This document shows positions 16,287-24,826 of a stretch of 48,246 nt of DNA, piece by piece. Position 1 is the first letter of the stretch, and the number at the start of each line of letters is the position of its first letter. Origin of the DNA: Enterococcus_D entomosocium. GTDB lineage: Bacteria > Bacillota > Bacilli > Lactobacillales > Enterococcaceae. A program made the position numbers and the translations under genes. The notes beneath the pieces are model-generated. The model did not search any database. It was given only the letters and a program-made list of their open reading frames with translations, and was not told the origin of the DNA. The DNA is taken from assembly GCF_030441895.1 (NCBI RefSeq), contig NZ_JARJAS010000026.1; one strand, 5' to 3'.

Positions 16287-18962
16287 TTATTTTGTTTTAT
16301 TTCCTTGTTTTTTCTTTTCGTAAAAGTAATAGATAGCAATACCAACCAGTAACAAACTTCCTAGCGCAATTCCTAAAATGGACGTTTTTTCACCTGTTTG
16401 TGGCAAATTTCCTTTTTCATTTGGAATAAGTTGATTGGTCATGGTACTTTTGACTACCTCGCCATCTTCTTTGATTTCAAATTGAATCGGTGCTTCGTCT
16501 ATTTGATAACCAATAGGTGCTTCAAATTCTTGGAAATAGTATGTGCCTTTTGGTAATTTTTCAAAGGTGAATTGACCTTGGTTATCTGTTTTCCCTTCAA
16601 TAACTACTTTTTTATCTTTATCAAGAATACGAATACCAGTATTTGGAAGAGCCTTCCCATTCAATACATCTGTTTTCGTTAATTCTGCATTCCCTTTAAC
16701 CAAATGGTTTTTGATTTCTAGTAATACTAGTAATACGATTGGCTCATCTTTTATAGGTTCCTTAGAATCTGATTCTTCGGTCTGCTCAGTTTCTTCCTCT
16801 TCTTCACTTGTTTCTTCATTCATTGCTTCATCAAGAAGCTGCCCTTTACTATCATAGGCTTGAACGCCTTTTAGTGTAGAGACAATTTTATAGGTTTCAG
16901 AAGAACGTACATAACTCTCAGAAGATGGTTGCTTTTCTTTCAAATAGAACGTTCCAACAGGTACATTCGTGAACATTGCCAAAGAATCCTTGTCAACTGT
17001 GACTGTTTGAATTACTTCTTTGTCTTCCGTTTCCAGAGTAAAAATAGCATCCTTGCCATTTCCAGTGAAAGTAAAATCATAGCCATTTTTTTCTTCTAAT
17101 GTAGCTTCTTCATTTACTTTCCTTAATGAAAAATGATTAAAATGAAGTTTATTTAACAGCGGCAGCGATTCATCTTCTTGATTTTCTTTAGGTGCATAAA
17201 GTTCAATGACTTTTTCTGTTTCATGATCCGTTGCGGTAAACTCAAATTCATGATGTGTCGTATCGATGTTATGGCTCTCCCCAGCATCCAATTCTTGAAT
17301 GTAGTATCTCCCTTCCATCAGTTGTAGGTTAGGAAAGACAAGTTCACCGTCTTTAACTGTTCCAAATGCCAATAAACCATCAGCTGGCACAGTGGTGTTG
17401 TCAGTCATTGCATATTCTTGGTTCGTAAATAAACCAAATACTTTGTCATTCGCTTTCACTTCTTCTAATACTGGCTCATTTTCCTTCCACTCCTGAATCT
17501 GTTCTTCATTTTTATGAACAGTGATTTTTAATTGTTGAAAATCATTCTTTGCTTCAAGTGATTGAGAAACCAACTCCACATTTTGCCCTTCATAGGTAAA
17601 TTCAAAAGGTAAAGGTGTTGTATTCATCAGATATCCAGCAGGTGCCGATGTTTCAATGGCTTCATATTTTCCTAAATATAGCTTAGGCATATTGATTAGT
17701 TCACCTTTTGCATCTGTTTTAACAGTTGCAACAACACTTCCTTTTTTAGCATGAACGTAATCACCTACTTTAATGTCTTCACGAGCTTTAATATTAAACG
17801 TTACATCGGCTAGAGGAACATAATCAAAGGTAATATCATGTAGCTGTCCATAATCAGAATCCGTAGTAGTAACAGCTGTTGCTTTCTGACCTGTCTTTTT
17901 CAATTTTAATAACCCTTGTTGGGCTTTGTTTCCAAACACCACTTCAATTGTTTTATTTGGTTCAATCGTGATTTCCTTTGATTCCCCTTTATTTACAAAC
18001 CCATTACTAGCGGTAACCTCCGTAATTTTTACCTTCATGCCTGCTTTTACTCCATCAATCTGCGCCAAACCATTCGTATCAGTGACAATCTCTTTTATTT
18101 GTCCGTTGTACTCAAATTTCATTTTCGTATTAGGCACAGCTTTGTTAGTGTCTTCATCTACTTTTTTCAGTTTGACATTGCCATTTAAATTCACTTTAAT
18201 ATTCAGATTCATTTCTCCAGCATTAGATAATTTAAATGTGGCTACAGTCTGTTCACCAAGTTTCTTATAGATGAAACTTTGACCCACTTGATCTTTTGGC
18301 ACCATACTGTATTGAAGCTTACCAGACTCTTTAGAACTAGCCGTAGCAGTTAATTTCAATATATTTCCATTTTTTTCAATTTGAAGATTTGCGGAATTTT
18401 CTAAAAGATTGCCATATTTTGATAAAACATTATTTGTATCTGTCAGTGTAATAGAGTCACCAACATTTAATGTAATGTTCTGATTTGCAAAACTTGGCTT
18501 AATTTTATGATTAGCTACTTTCGCTAAAATTTCATTTTTGCGATTTACATAGTTTGGAAGTTGAGTGGTTAACAATGTATCACCAAACTCTTCCCAAATG
18601 ATGTTTTGAGTAATTCCATAATTTTCCATTGTAGGGCTAATTTGGTAGCCGTAATATGAAATCAAAGATAGACGTTCTTTTTCAGCACTGTTTAACTCAG
18701 ATGGTTCAAATCCTGAGCCACCATTTAATAGAACACCATGTTCAATACAAAAAGCAGGTTGATTATCTGCTTTGATCATATGCACACCATCGTCTGTCCA
18801 GTGTAGACCACCTAATGATGCAATATGCCAAGTTGAGACGTAATCTCCAATTTTCTCATAATTAACAGTAGCTGCAAGAGCCGTAATTGGGGTAATAAAA
18901 AAAGCAACCATCACTGTGAGTACACCCACTAGCGAGATTGCTTGTCGTTTTTTCTTATTCAT
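16287..18962 (-). CDS. thioester-domain, Cna-B/SpaA-repeat LPXTG adhesin
   Basis: This 891-residue wall protein has a signal peptide with cleavage near ITALA-A (about residue 30). It then carries a thioester domain with AFCIEHG (Cys72) and TQNIIWEEFG (Gln119), the Cys/Gln pair that forms an internal thioester able to bind host proteins covalently. Several Cna-B/SpaA-type domains follow (starting near residue 255, then about 350, 480, 640 and 755). The sorting signal is LPQTG at 853-857, with a hydrophobic helix and KKK tail. It lies 21 bp upstream of the Orf23-like gene and so heads the conjugation operon. It may serve host binding, mating-pair contact, or both. Confidence 0.92.
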   Translation of the reverse strand: MNKKKRQAISLVGVLTVMVAFFITPITALAATVNYEKIGDYVSTWHIASLGGLHWTDDGVHMIKADNQPAFCIEHGVLLNGGSGFEPSELNSAEKERLSLISYYGYQISPTMENYGITQNIIWEEFGDTLLTTQLPNYVNRKNEILAKVANHKIKPSFANQNITLNVGDSITLTDTNNVLSKYGNLLENSANLQIEKNGNILKLTATASSKESGKLQYSMVPKDQVGQSFIYKKLGEQTVATFKLSNAGEMNLNIKVNLNGNVKLKKVDEDTNKAVPNTKMKFEYNGQIKEIVTDTNGLAQIDGVKAGMKVKITEVTASNGFVNKGESKEITIEPNKTIEVVFGNKAQQGLLKLKKTGQKATAVTTTDSDYGQLHDITFDYVPLADVTFNIKAREDIKVGDYVHAKKGSVVATVKTDAKGELINMPKLYLGKYEAIETSAPAGYLMNTTPLPFEFTYEGQNVELVSQSLEAKNDFQQLKITVHKNEEQIQEWKENEPVLEEVKANDKVFGLFTNQEYAMTDNTTVPADGLLAFGTVKDGELVFPNLQLMEGRYYIQELDAGESHNIDTTHHEFEFTATDHETEKVIELYAPKENQEDESLPLLNKLHFNHFSLRKVNEEATLEEKNGYDFTFTGNGKDAIFTLETEDKEVIQTVTVDKDSLAMFTNVPVGTFYLKEKQPSSESYVRSSETYKIVSTLKGVQAYDSKGQLLDEAMNEETSEEEEETEQTEESDSKEPIKDEPIVLLVLLEIKNHLVKGNAELTKTDVLNGKALPNTGIRILDKDKKVVIEGKTDNQGQFTFEKLPKGTYYFQEFEAPIGYQIDEAPIQFEIKEDGEVVKSTMTNQLIPNEKGNLPQTGEKTSILGIALGSLLLVGIAIYYFYEKKKQGNKTK

Positions 18963-19026
18963 TTGTTTTCTCCTTTGTTTGAATTTTTTGTTCTATTCTT
19001 ATTGTGGGATTTCTTATTGGAACCAT
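18955..19026 (-). CDS. 23-aa leader peptide overlapping the adhesin start
   Basis: ATG 19026 follows a very strong ribosome site (AGGAGGG at 19038-19032, 5 nt spacing). The short frame MVPIRNPTIRIEQKIQTKEK-TNE ends at TAA 18957-18955, after crossing the adhesin ATG (18962-18960), which also has its own AAAGGAG. The layout predicts translational coupling or leader-controlled expression of the whole ICE operon. Confidence 0.5.
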   Translation of the reverse strand: MVPIRNPTIRIEQKIQTKEKTNE

Positions 19027-19368
19027 ATCTTCCCTCCTAAAAACATTCAACAATTTTTTTCTAATTTGAAATACCTATACTTCCTTTTTTTATAGAAAAC
19101 CTAGCTAAAATTTGATTCTTATTTTCTCTAATATCAAATTTCCATACCACTTATTGCTAAAAAATTTGTTTATATCTTTAGTCATTTTGATTTTCCGAAT
19201 TTTTTACAACAAAAAAAGTGTGAATTGGATAATATATCCTTCACACTTTAATAACTAAGAAAAAATAAACTACTAAAATCTATTAGTAACTATTCAATTA
19301 TAAAAAATTTCCTCTAACATGTTTTGCTAAATATATAATATTATATGATATTAGTAATAGCCTTTAAT
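19027..19368. other. AT-rich intergenic region upstream of the ICE operon
   Basis: This 340-bp gap separates the conjugation operon head from the subtilase gene. It must hold the operon promoter, but no clear -35/-10 pair stands out. A 26-codon leftward frame (roughly 19184-19105, MTKDINKFFSNKWYGN...) has no ribosome site and may be a gene remnant. The only clear element is the terminator at 19215-19249. Confidence 0.5.
19215..19249 (-). terminator. terminator of the AAA/subtilase operon
   Basis: AAAGTGTGAA (19215-19224) and TTCACACTTT (19240-19249) pair perfectly over 10 bp. Read leftward the hairpin is followed by a T-run (19217-19211), so it ends the AAA-subtilase transcript before the ICE operon leader. 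Confidence 0.8.
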
Positions 19369-21705
19369 TTAAAAATCTAGCCCTTCATTAACATGAATAT
19401 CAATTTCAGTTTCAATATTTTCATGAACGAAATTATGTTTATCCAAGCTCCTGATTGTTTCACTGTAAATATCTTTTTCTTCTGTAGGATCAATAATAGA
19501 AATTATTAAGCAATAATCAATACTTAGATTGTTGCTATTTTTTTGATAATATTTGGTTGCAAAGTCTCTATATTGCCCCTCTAAAAATAAATACCAATTT
19601 CTTTCTGAACTTAAATATTTCTCATTCGCATCTCTTAATTCACTCAAATCACAATCATATTTTTTTACTGGATAATATTTATCCCCAAACTTGATTTGTA
19701 ACCGTTCAGCTCCATATGAAATGTTTTGTTTCATCTTATTTTTTGCATATAGCTCAGTATTTAATAAATTCTTTGCATCCAATCTCCCAATTGGGTTAAA
19801 TAGCTGATATCTTCCTTCTCGATCAAACTTTTCTGAGAATGTCCCAAATTTTAAAGATAAATTTGATTGACAGTATTCATCACCTAATCCTGAACTTAGA
19901 ATTGGGTCATATACCAATGTGGCCTTTATTCGACCAGTAAACTTCCCGTCTACAACTAAATTCTGTGGAAATGGAAAATCCATAATATCAATATTCCGAC
20001 CTTTTTTAAGATTTCCTCGAAGTAAAAGAGTAGCAGAATGATCTTCTTCTTCAAGAATAACTTCTGCATTCTTAGGCTTTCCATACCCAAGTTTTTGTAA
20101 TTTTTCTTCCCATTTAATCATTGGTGAGTCACTATACCCTGCTGAATGAACAAGTAAGGCTTTAATTAGAAGTGGATCAAATTCTTGGTCTAAAAGCATA
20201 TCTATCTCAGCTGCCGTTTTTGCAATTTTCGGAGTAGAAAAACTTGTACCTACCTGTCTTTCTTCTACACAATCACCTGAAAAGCCAATCTCTCCAACCA
20301 CTTTAAATTCATTTTTTGCTGATGGGTTTTCTTTTAATGCAAATACATCACCACCATACCCAACTACATCAGGTTTAATTATATTTGCTGGCCCTCTCCC
20401 TATTCTAGAATATGGAGAAGGGTACTCTGCTAGGGTATAACCAAATTCATCTGAATTTCTATTAGCAGAACCTACAGTAATAGCTCTGACACTATCAGCA
20501 CCAATGCTTAATTTACCAGCTATTCCTCCAGAATAAAAGGAAGCATCATTTCCAGCAGATTTGAAAATTAAAACCCGATATTCACTTTGAATGCGGTCTA
20601 ATTCAACTGCAAAATCTGAAAATTGATCATTTTGAATTTCACCAGCTAAACTAATCGATAAGTTCCAAATATTAACATCTGGGTTACCTTTAATTGCATC
20701 TTCAATATTTCTAATAAGTTCTGGTCCTGATATAGGCGTATTAGGAACTACAGGAACATCCACAATTTTACACCCCATTATAACCGAATCATTATAACCA
20801 TTCAATTTATCACCATGAATAAGCAAAGATGCTATATATGTGCCGTGATCTGTATTAAGATCATGCTCTAAATAATGTGAGCCATTTCCTTTAGTTACCC
20901 AATCCTTAGTAAAATCATTTAGTTCAACACCTGAATCTAGCAAACCCACAATTGGATAAGTTTTATCATTTTCATAACTAACAAAATCTTCCTTTACCGA
21001 AAAATCAACACTTAAAAGTGGAAAGGGAGGCAACGTTTCTTCCAATGGTTCAACACTTTTAACTGGCAAATTTTTAATGAACTGAAGTTTATCTAAATTA
21101 CTTTCTCTTATCAAAACTATTTCCGAACTACCATATTTTTCTAATTTAAATGGAATACTATTTTGTTCTAACATTTTTAAAGTATAATTTTGGGCATTTG
21201 AATTCAATTTTTGATTTCGAAAATCTAAGAAAGTCATTTTATGTTTTGCTTGTCTTGTATGAACTTCCAAGAGTGGTTTATACTCTGAAATCGTATCAAT
21301 AGCAGAAATCGTAACATCATTTTTTCCAATATCCAATATGCGGGAATGAATCACGTCCATATCTTCTGAATCTGGAATTTTCAAAATCATTGAATATTCG
21401 GAATTCATCCCTATCTGCGCTAGATTTTCCGTAACTGAGAACAAATCAACAATTTTAGATTGATGTGATTTCGCTTTTGCCTTCTTAATGAATTCGACTT
21501 TGACCACTTTTGGTACACCTATCTCTTCATTCAAATCCCATGAACTATTTATTGAATCTATTTCTAAACTAAGTTCTTGACTATGGGCTTGTAGTTCCTC
21601 TCCTGATAATACCCACTTTGGCTTTTTAGAGTCTCCGCCTCCTGGAGTTCTTCCATTGTCTACTTCTCTCTGTTGAAAGCGAATAATTGGATGTTTATCT
21701 GACAT
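19369..21705 (-). CDS. S8 family serine peptidase (subtilase) paired with an AAA+ ATPase
   Basis: This 778-residue protein has no signal peptide, so it is cytoplasmic. About 245 N-terminal residues have no motif I recognise. The subtilase domain follows, with Asp257 (GLLDSG), His287 (DHGTYIA), oxyanion Asn386 (SAGND) and Ser488 (GTSFSTP). A further 280 residues make a C-terminal domain. The catalytic triad is complete. The start codon lies 1 bp after the AAA ATPase stop (TAATATG), and GAGGAGGAG serves as ribosome site, so the two form one operon. AAA+/subtilase pairs recur in bacterial genomes and have been proposed as conflict or defence systems; that role is inference here. Confidence 0.88.
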   Translation of the reverse strand: MSDKHPIIRFQQREVDNGRTPGGGDSKKPKWVLSGEELQAHSQELSLEIDSINSSWDLNEEIGVPKVVKVEFIKKAKAKSHQSKIVDLFSVTENLAQIGMNSEYSMILKIPDSEDMDVIHSRILDIGKNDVTISAIDTISEYKPLLEVHTRQAKHKMTFLDFRNQKLNSNAQNYTLKMLEQNSIPFKLEKYGSSEIVLIRESNLDKLQFIKNLPVKSVEPLEETLPPFPLLSVDFSVKEDFVSYENDKTYPIVGLLDSGVELNDFTKDWVTKGNGSHYLEHDLNTDHGTYIASLLIHGDKLNGYNDSVIMGCKIVDVPVVPNTPISGPELIRNIEDAIKGNPDVNIWNLSISLAGEIQNDQFSDFAVELDRIQSEYRVLIFKSAGNDASFYSGGIAGKLSIGADSVRAITVGSANRNSDEFGYTLAEYPSPYSRIGRGPANIIKPDVVGYGGDVFALKENPSAKNEFKVVGEIGFSGDCVEERQVGTSFSTPKIAKTAAEIDMLLDQEFDPLLIKALLVHSAGYSDSPMIKWEEKLQKLGYGKPKNAEVILEEEDHSATLLLRGNLKKGRNIDIMDFPFPQNLVVDGKFTGRIKATLVYDPILSSGLGDEYCQSNLSLKFGTFSEKFDREGRYQLFNPIGRLDAKNLLNTELYAKNKMKQNISYGAERLQIKFGDKYYPVKKYDCDLSELRDANEKYLSSERNWYLFLEGQYRDFATKYYQKNSNNLSIDYCLIISIIDPTEEKDIYSETIRSLDKHNFVHENIETEIDIHVNEGLDF

Positions 21706-21706
21706 A

Positions 21707-22801
21707 TTACTCCTCCTCCTTTAACAAATTTCTTATTTTCCTTAATGAAACATTTAAGATAGTTGAAACCTCTTTTTGTGATACTTTGTGTTGTAGCAAG
21801 TATTTTATAGGTTCATCCATAGAATCCTCTCCAACATGCTCTCTAAGGAAGATTTCATATAAAAGTTGTGAATAGTTTAAGACTTCATCATTTCTTATTA
21901 ATGTTTTTTTCGCAGCTGATAGAACTACATTTTTTATATCTGCTGGTGAATATCCCTCTGTAACATATGCTAATTCCGTCATTTTTTTTTGATCATCAGA
22001 AAAATTAGTATCCATAACACTTGAATACTCAATAATTAAATCTTTTCTTAATTTACTATCTGGTAAATCTAATTTAATAATCTTATCAAATCTTCGCCAA
22101 ACTGCTTCATCAAGCAATTTCTCATGATTTGTAGCAGCTATCAAAATACTGTCCTCATTAAAATTATCCATATTTTGTAGTAAGCTATTTACCACTCTCT
22201 TCAATTCACCTAACTCATTTTTATCATCTCGAATTTTAGCTAAAACATCAAATTCATCTAAAAATAAGACACATGGACGTTGTGAAGCATAATCAAAAAC
22301 TTTACGAATATTTTTTGCTGTATTACCTAAAAGTGATGAAACAATTCCATCTAGTCTTGCAGTGATAAGTGGTAGTCCAGTTTGCAAACTTATGAACTTA
22401 GCCAATGAAGTTTTTCCAGTTCCTGGTTTCCCGTACAGAAGTAAGTGATTATTAAAGTCAATGCCTGCCATTATAAGCTTATCTCTATTTAGATATGAAT
22501 TGATAAAGTCTAGTACTTCATTCTCCACAATTTCATTAAATATCAAACTCTCTTTAGACTCAGTTGGTATAAAAATATCAACCATATCCACTTTAGTATC
22601 TTTATCAAAAGGCTTTGAACTTAAACCATCCAAAGTTGTTAAACTTGTGTTATTTTCAGCAATCAGCTTATTAATTTTATTTCCAATATTTTTTTGGCCA
22701 TCTTCAATTAAATACTCAGCTAACCTTTTTGAATAGTTAATGACCTTTTGTTTATCATGTGAGATGCCACCCTCAATAATTTTTAGAATTTCAGAATACA
22801 T
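21707..22801 (-). CDS. AAA+ ATPase of the ATPase/subtilase pair
   Basis: ATG 22801 is chosen because GGAGGGG precedes it; an in-frame ATG at 22852 falls inside the promoter. The product has 364 residues. A helical N-terminal region (1-85) leads to an FtsH/Vps4-like AAA module with Walker A GKPGTGKT (124-131), Walker B VLFLDEFD (178-185), sensor 1 ATNHE (Asn225) and arginine finger WRRFD (Arg236/237). The C-terminus ends in a helix-turn-helix-like segment (VSQKEVSTILNVSLRKIRNLL). It probably remodels or recognises a substrate and controls the downstream subtilase. Confidence 0.9.
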   Translation of the reverse strand: MYSEILKIIEGGISHDKQKVINYSKRLAEYLIEDGQKNIGNKINKLIAENNTSLTTLDGLSSKPFDKDTKVDMVDIFIPTESKESLIFNEIVENEVLDFINSYLNRDKLIMAGIDFNNHLLLYGKPGTGKTSLAKFISLQTGLPLITARLDGIVSSLLGNTAKNIRKVFDYASQRPCVLFLDEFDVLAKIRDDKNELGELKRVVNSLLQNMDNFNEDSILIAATNHEKLLDEAVWRRFDKIIKLDLPDSKLRKDLIIEYSSVMDTNFSDDQKKMTELAYVTEGYSPADIKNVVLSAAKKTLIRNDEVLNYSQLLYEIFLREHVGEDSMDEPIKYLLQHKVSQKEVSTILNVSLRKIRNLLKEEE

Positions 22802-22823
22802 ATCTACCCCTCCGATAAGATAT

Positions 22824-22852
22824 AATATATCATACCCGTTACTAAAATTCAA
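22824..22852 (-). promoter_or_regulatory. promoter of the AAA/subtilase operon
   Basis: Read leftward: -35 TTGAAT (22852-22847), a 17-bp spacer, and -10 TATATT (22829-22824). The start at 22801 then has a leader of about 15-20 nt with its ribosome site. Confidence 0.65.
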
Positions 22853-22984
22853 TATATCGATTCAAAATAACGCTATTTCGTTACCTAAATTGATATAATC
22901 GTTACAAAAACAATATTAACCGTGTTTCTATTTCAAACATAATATGATAGAATGAAAGAAAAATTTTGGAAAGAAGGAAAAATT

Positions 22985-23983
22985 TTGGCCCATTTAATTA
23001 CAACAGCAATTCCAACCGATCCAGCAGCAATTACATTTCTAAAATCAAATCAAGGTAAATATCCAACCCTTGATATAACCCCATTTGTTGCAAAAGATTT
23101 ATATGATACTTACATTTTAAATAAACGCAATTTTATTTGTCCTACGGACAGATGTAATGCTCCGGTCACTTGTCGATCTATTGATCCATCTAGTAAAAAC
23201 AAACCCACATTTGTTAATCAGTCACTCTCAACTAATAAACATGTATCTACTTGCCCATATCACCCAGATAACTATGACTCAGTAGTCATACACAAAGCTT
23301 CTTCCAGTGAGTCGTTCAAATACTTAAAAAGTGGTGAAATCATTTCTGATCTTTCTTTGATTCGTGGGTTCCAACCATTAGATAGTTCTACAACTACAAA
23401 AACAGCAAATTCTCCTGTATCTACATTAGATACTGCAAAGAAATCGAACAAAGCAACATCTTCGAAGACTACTAAAAAAGAAAAAATTGTAAGAAATCAC
23501 TTGAAAACTTTAGAGGATCACGTTGAAATGTATAATCATAATCCAGATTTTGGTATTCTCACTACACAATCTAAACGTCAAATTCCAATTAAATATATGT
23601 TTAAGTTTTTAAAAAGAAATGTCCTATTTCAAGAATTGAATACATTACAATATTCTTATATTTACTATAGTCAAGCCTTCTTATCAGAAACCAGTAATCC
23701 TTATGTTCTTAGACTGTCTTTCAAATGTCCTTTATCAGTAGATGATTTAACTATTTATCCATCTTTAATTGTTTCCAAAGATCACATTGAAAATGAGTAT
23801 CCTGATATTTATGATCAATTTGTTAGTGGAGTAGAAACAGAGTTCAAAGTTTTCACAACATTACCTTTTTTAAAAAAGCATATTTCACCTAGTAAAATAT
23901 ATGTCAACTTTTCTTCTTTTCTAGGACCGACTGATATTGATCCTTTTAGTGATGAATTATTTTATAACTTATATATCAATTAA
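22985..23983 (+). CDS. hypothetical protein with Cys/His zinc motif
   Basis: I do not recognise this family. A TTG start at 22985 has GAAGG 7 nt upstream; the in-frame ATG at 22952 lacks a ribosome site and lies just after a -10-like TATGAT (22943-22948). The TTG form has 332 residues. Near residue 50 is CPTDRCNAPVTC and about 40 residues later CPYHPD, together a likely zinc site. A Ser/Thr/Lys-rich linker (about residues 130-160) joins it to a C-terminal domain (starting near HLKTLEDHVEMYN) with no known motif. It is divergent from the AAA/subtilase operon and shares its promoter region, so it could be a regulator, effector or unrelated cargo. Confidence 0.7.
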   Translation: MAHLITTAIPTDPAAITFLKSNQGKYPTLDITPFVAKDLYDTYILNKRNFICPTDRCNAPVTCRSIDPSSKNKPTFVNQSLSTNKHVSTCPYHPDNYDSVVIHKASSSESFKYLKSGEIISDLSLIRGFQPLDSSTTTKTANSPVSTLDTAKKSNKATSSKTTKKEKIVRNHLKTLEDHVEMYNHNPDFGILTTQSKRQIPIKYMFKFLKRNVLFQELNTLQYSYIYYSQAFLSETSNPYVLRLSFKCPLSVDDLTIYPSLIVSKDHIENEYPDIYDQFVSGVETEFKVFTTLPFLKKHISPSKIYVNFSSFLGPTDIDPFSDELFYNLYIN

Positions 23984-24148
23984 GTTAATACAGCAAAGCG
24001 AAAAATCATTACATTTAAGTTACTCTTATTTTTTTATTTATCCTATTCTTTAGCACTTATCAATATTTTTAAAGAATGAAGATATAAATATATTCTTACC
24101 ACCTTGATTAAACAGCATTTCTCATATATTGAAAATTTTTTATAAAAA

Positions 24149-24175
24149 AGATGAGTAGTACTTAGCTACTCATCT
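24149..24175 (-). terminator. intrinsic terminator downstream of the SIR2 remnant
   Basis: AGATGAGTAG (24149-24158) pairs perfectly with CTACTCATCT (24166-24175). Read leftward it is followed by TTTTTT, so it terminates leftward transcription coming from the SIR2-like remnant. Confidence 0.75.
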
Positions 24176-24237
24176 AATTGAATATTGAAATTTAGTTTTT
24201 AGTTATTTTACATCTGAAAAAATCACCGATTTCATTG

Positions 24238-24626
24238 CACTAAAATTGCACTTTTTCTTTTTTTATATACTCTGGTATCTGTTTATTGACAATGATAAAC
24301 GCTAATATCACGCTATTTCGTCTTATCTTCCTCACCCTTAAAATCGAGTATTCATTTAATATATTGATCATTGAATCAGCCTTATCCCCACAATATCAAA
24401 CATTATTTAAATAATTCAACAAGTATGAATTATCAGATATTGAAATTTTGAAGAAGAGAGTTTTAATCAAATTAGCTCCTGACTCGGATAAATCTTTATG
24501 TGATAATATTAATTCAAACCTTCCTAGTGAAGAAAAAAATGGTGCAGATGCATCAGCCCCTAGCAAAAATGTAACATTTTTTTCTACTAATACACTTTTC
24601 GACAATTTCTTTTTTGTAATTTTCAT
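24238..24626 (-). pseudogene. truncated SIR2-like NAD-binding domain gene
   Basis: ATG 24626 with GGGAG 8 nt upstream starts a 76-residue frame ending at TGA 24396. It contains KNVTFLLGADASAPFFSSLG, which matches the first Rossmann glycine loop of SIR2-like defence NADases (usually LLGAGAS); here the second Gly is Asp. The frame continues open past the TGA for about 50 codons (YCGDKADSMINILNEYS...) to TAG near 24238, as expected for a gene killed by a nonsense mutation and then truncated. A SIR2 domain needs some 200-300 residues, so this cannot be active. The family call rests on this short motif only. Confidence 0.5.
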
Positions 24627-24760
24627 ATAGATAGCTCCCAATTAATTTGTCTTACCTATATTGTAGCATCTATAAAAAGGATAGTGAACAGTCTGTTAGT
24701 ATTAGTTAATAAAAACAGAACAATATTGATTTATTAATATCCCTAAATATAAGAAAAAAT

Positions 24761-24785
24761 GAGAGCTATTTTTGCGTTAGCTCTC
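24761..24785 (-). terminator. terminator of the repeat-protein gene
   Basis: GAGAGCTA (24761-24768) pairs with TAGCTCTC (24778-24785). Read leftward it is followed by ATTTTTTC, giving an intrinsic terminator just after the 214-aa gene. Confidence 0.8.
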
Positions 24786-24826
24786 TCCTTGTCTGAATTC
24801 AAGATGATATAAAAGTTATGATACTT

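Noticed and set aside
22802..22852. ATG 22852 as start of the AAA ATPase
   Set aside because: It overlaps the -35 of a good promoter, while ATG 22801 has GGAGGGG at the right distance.
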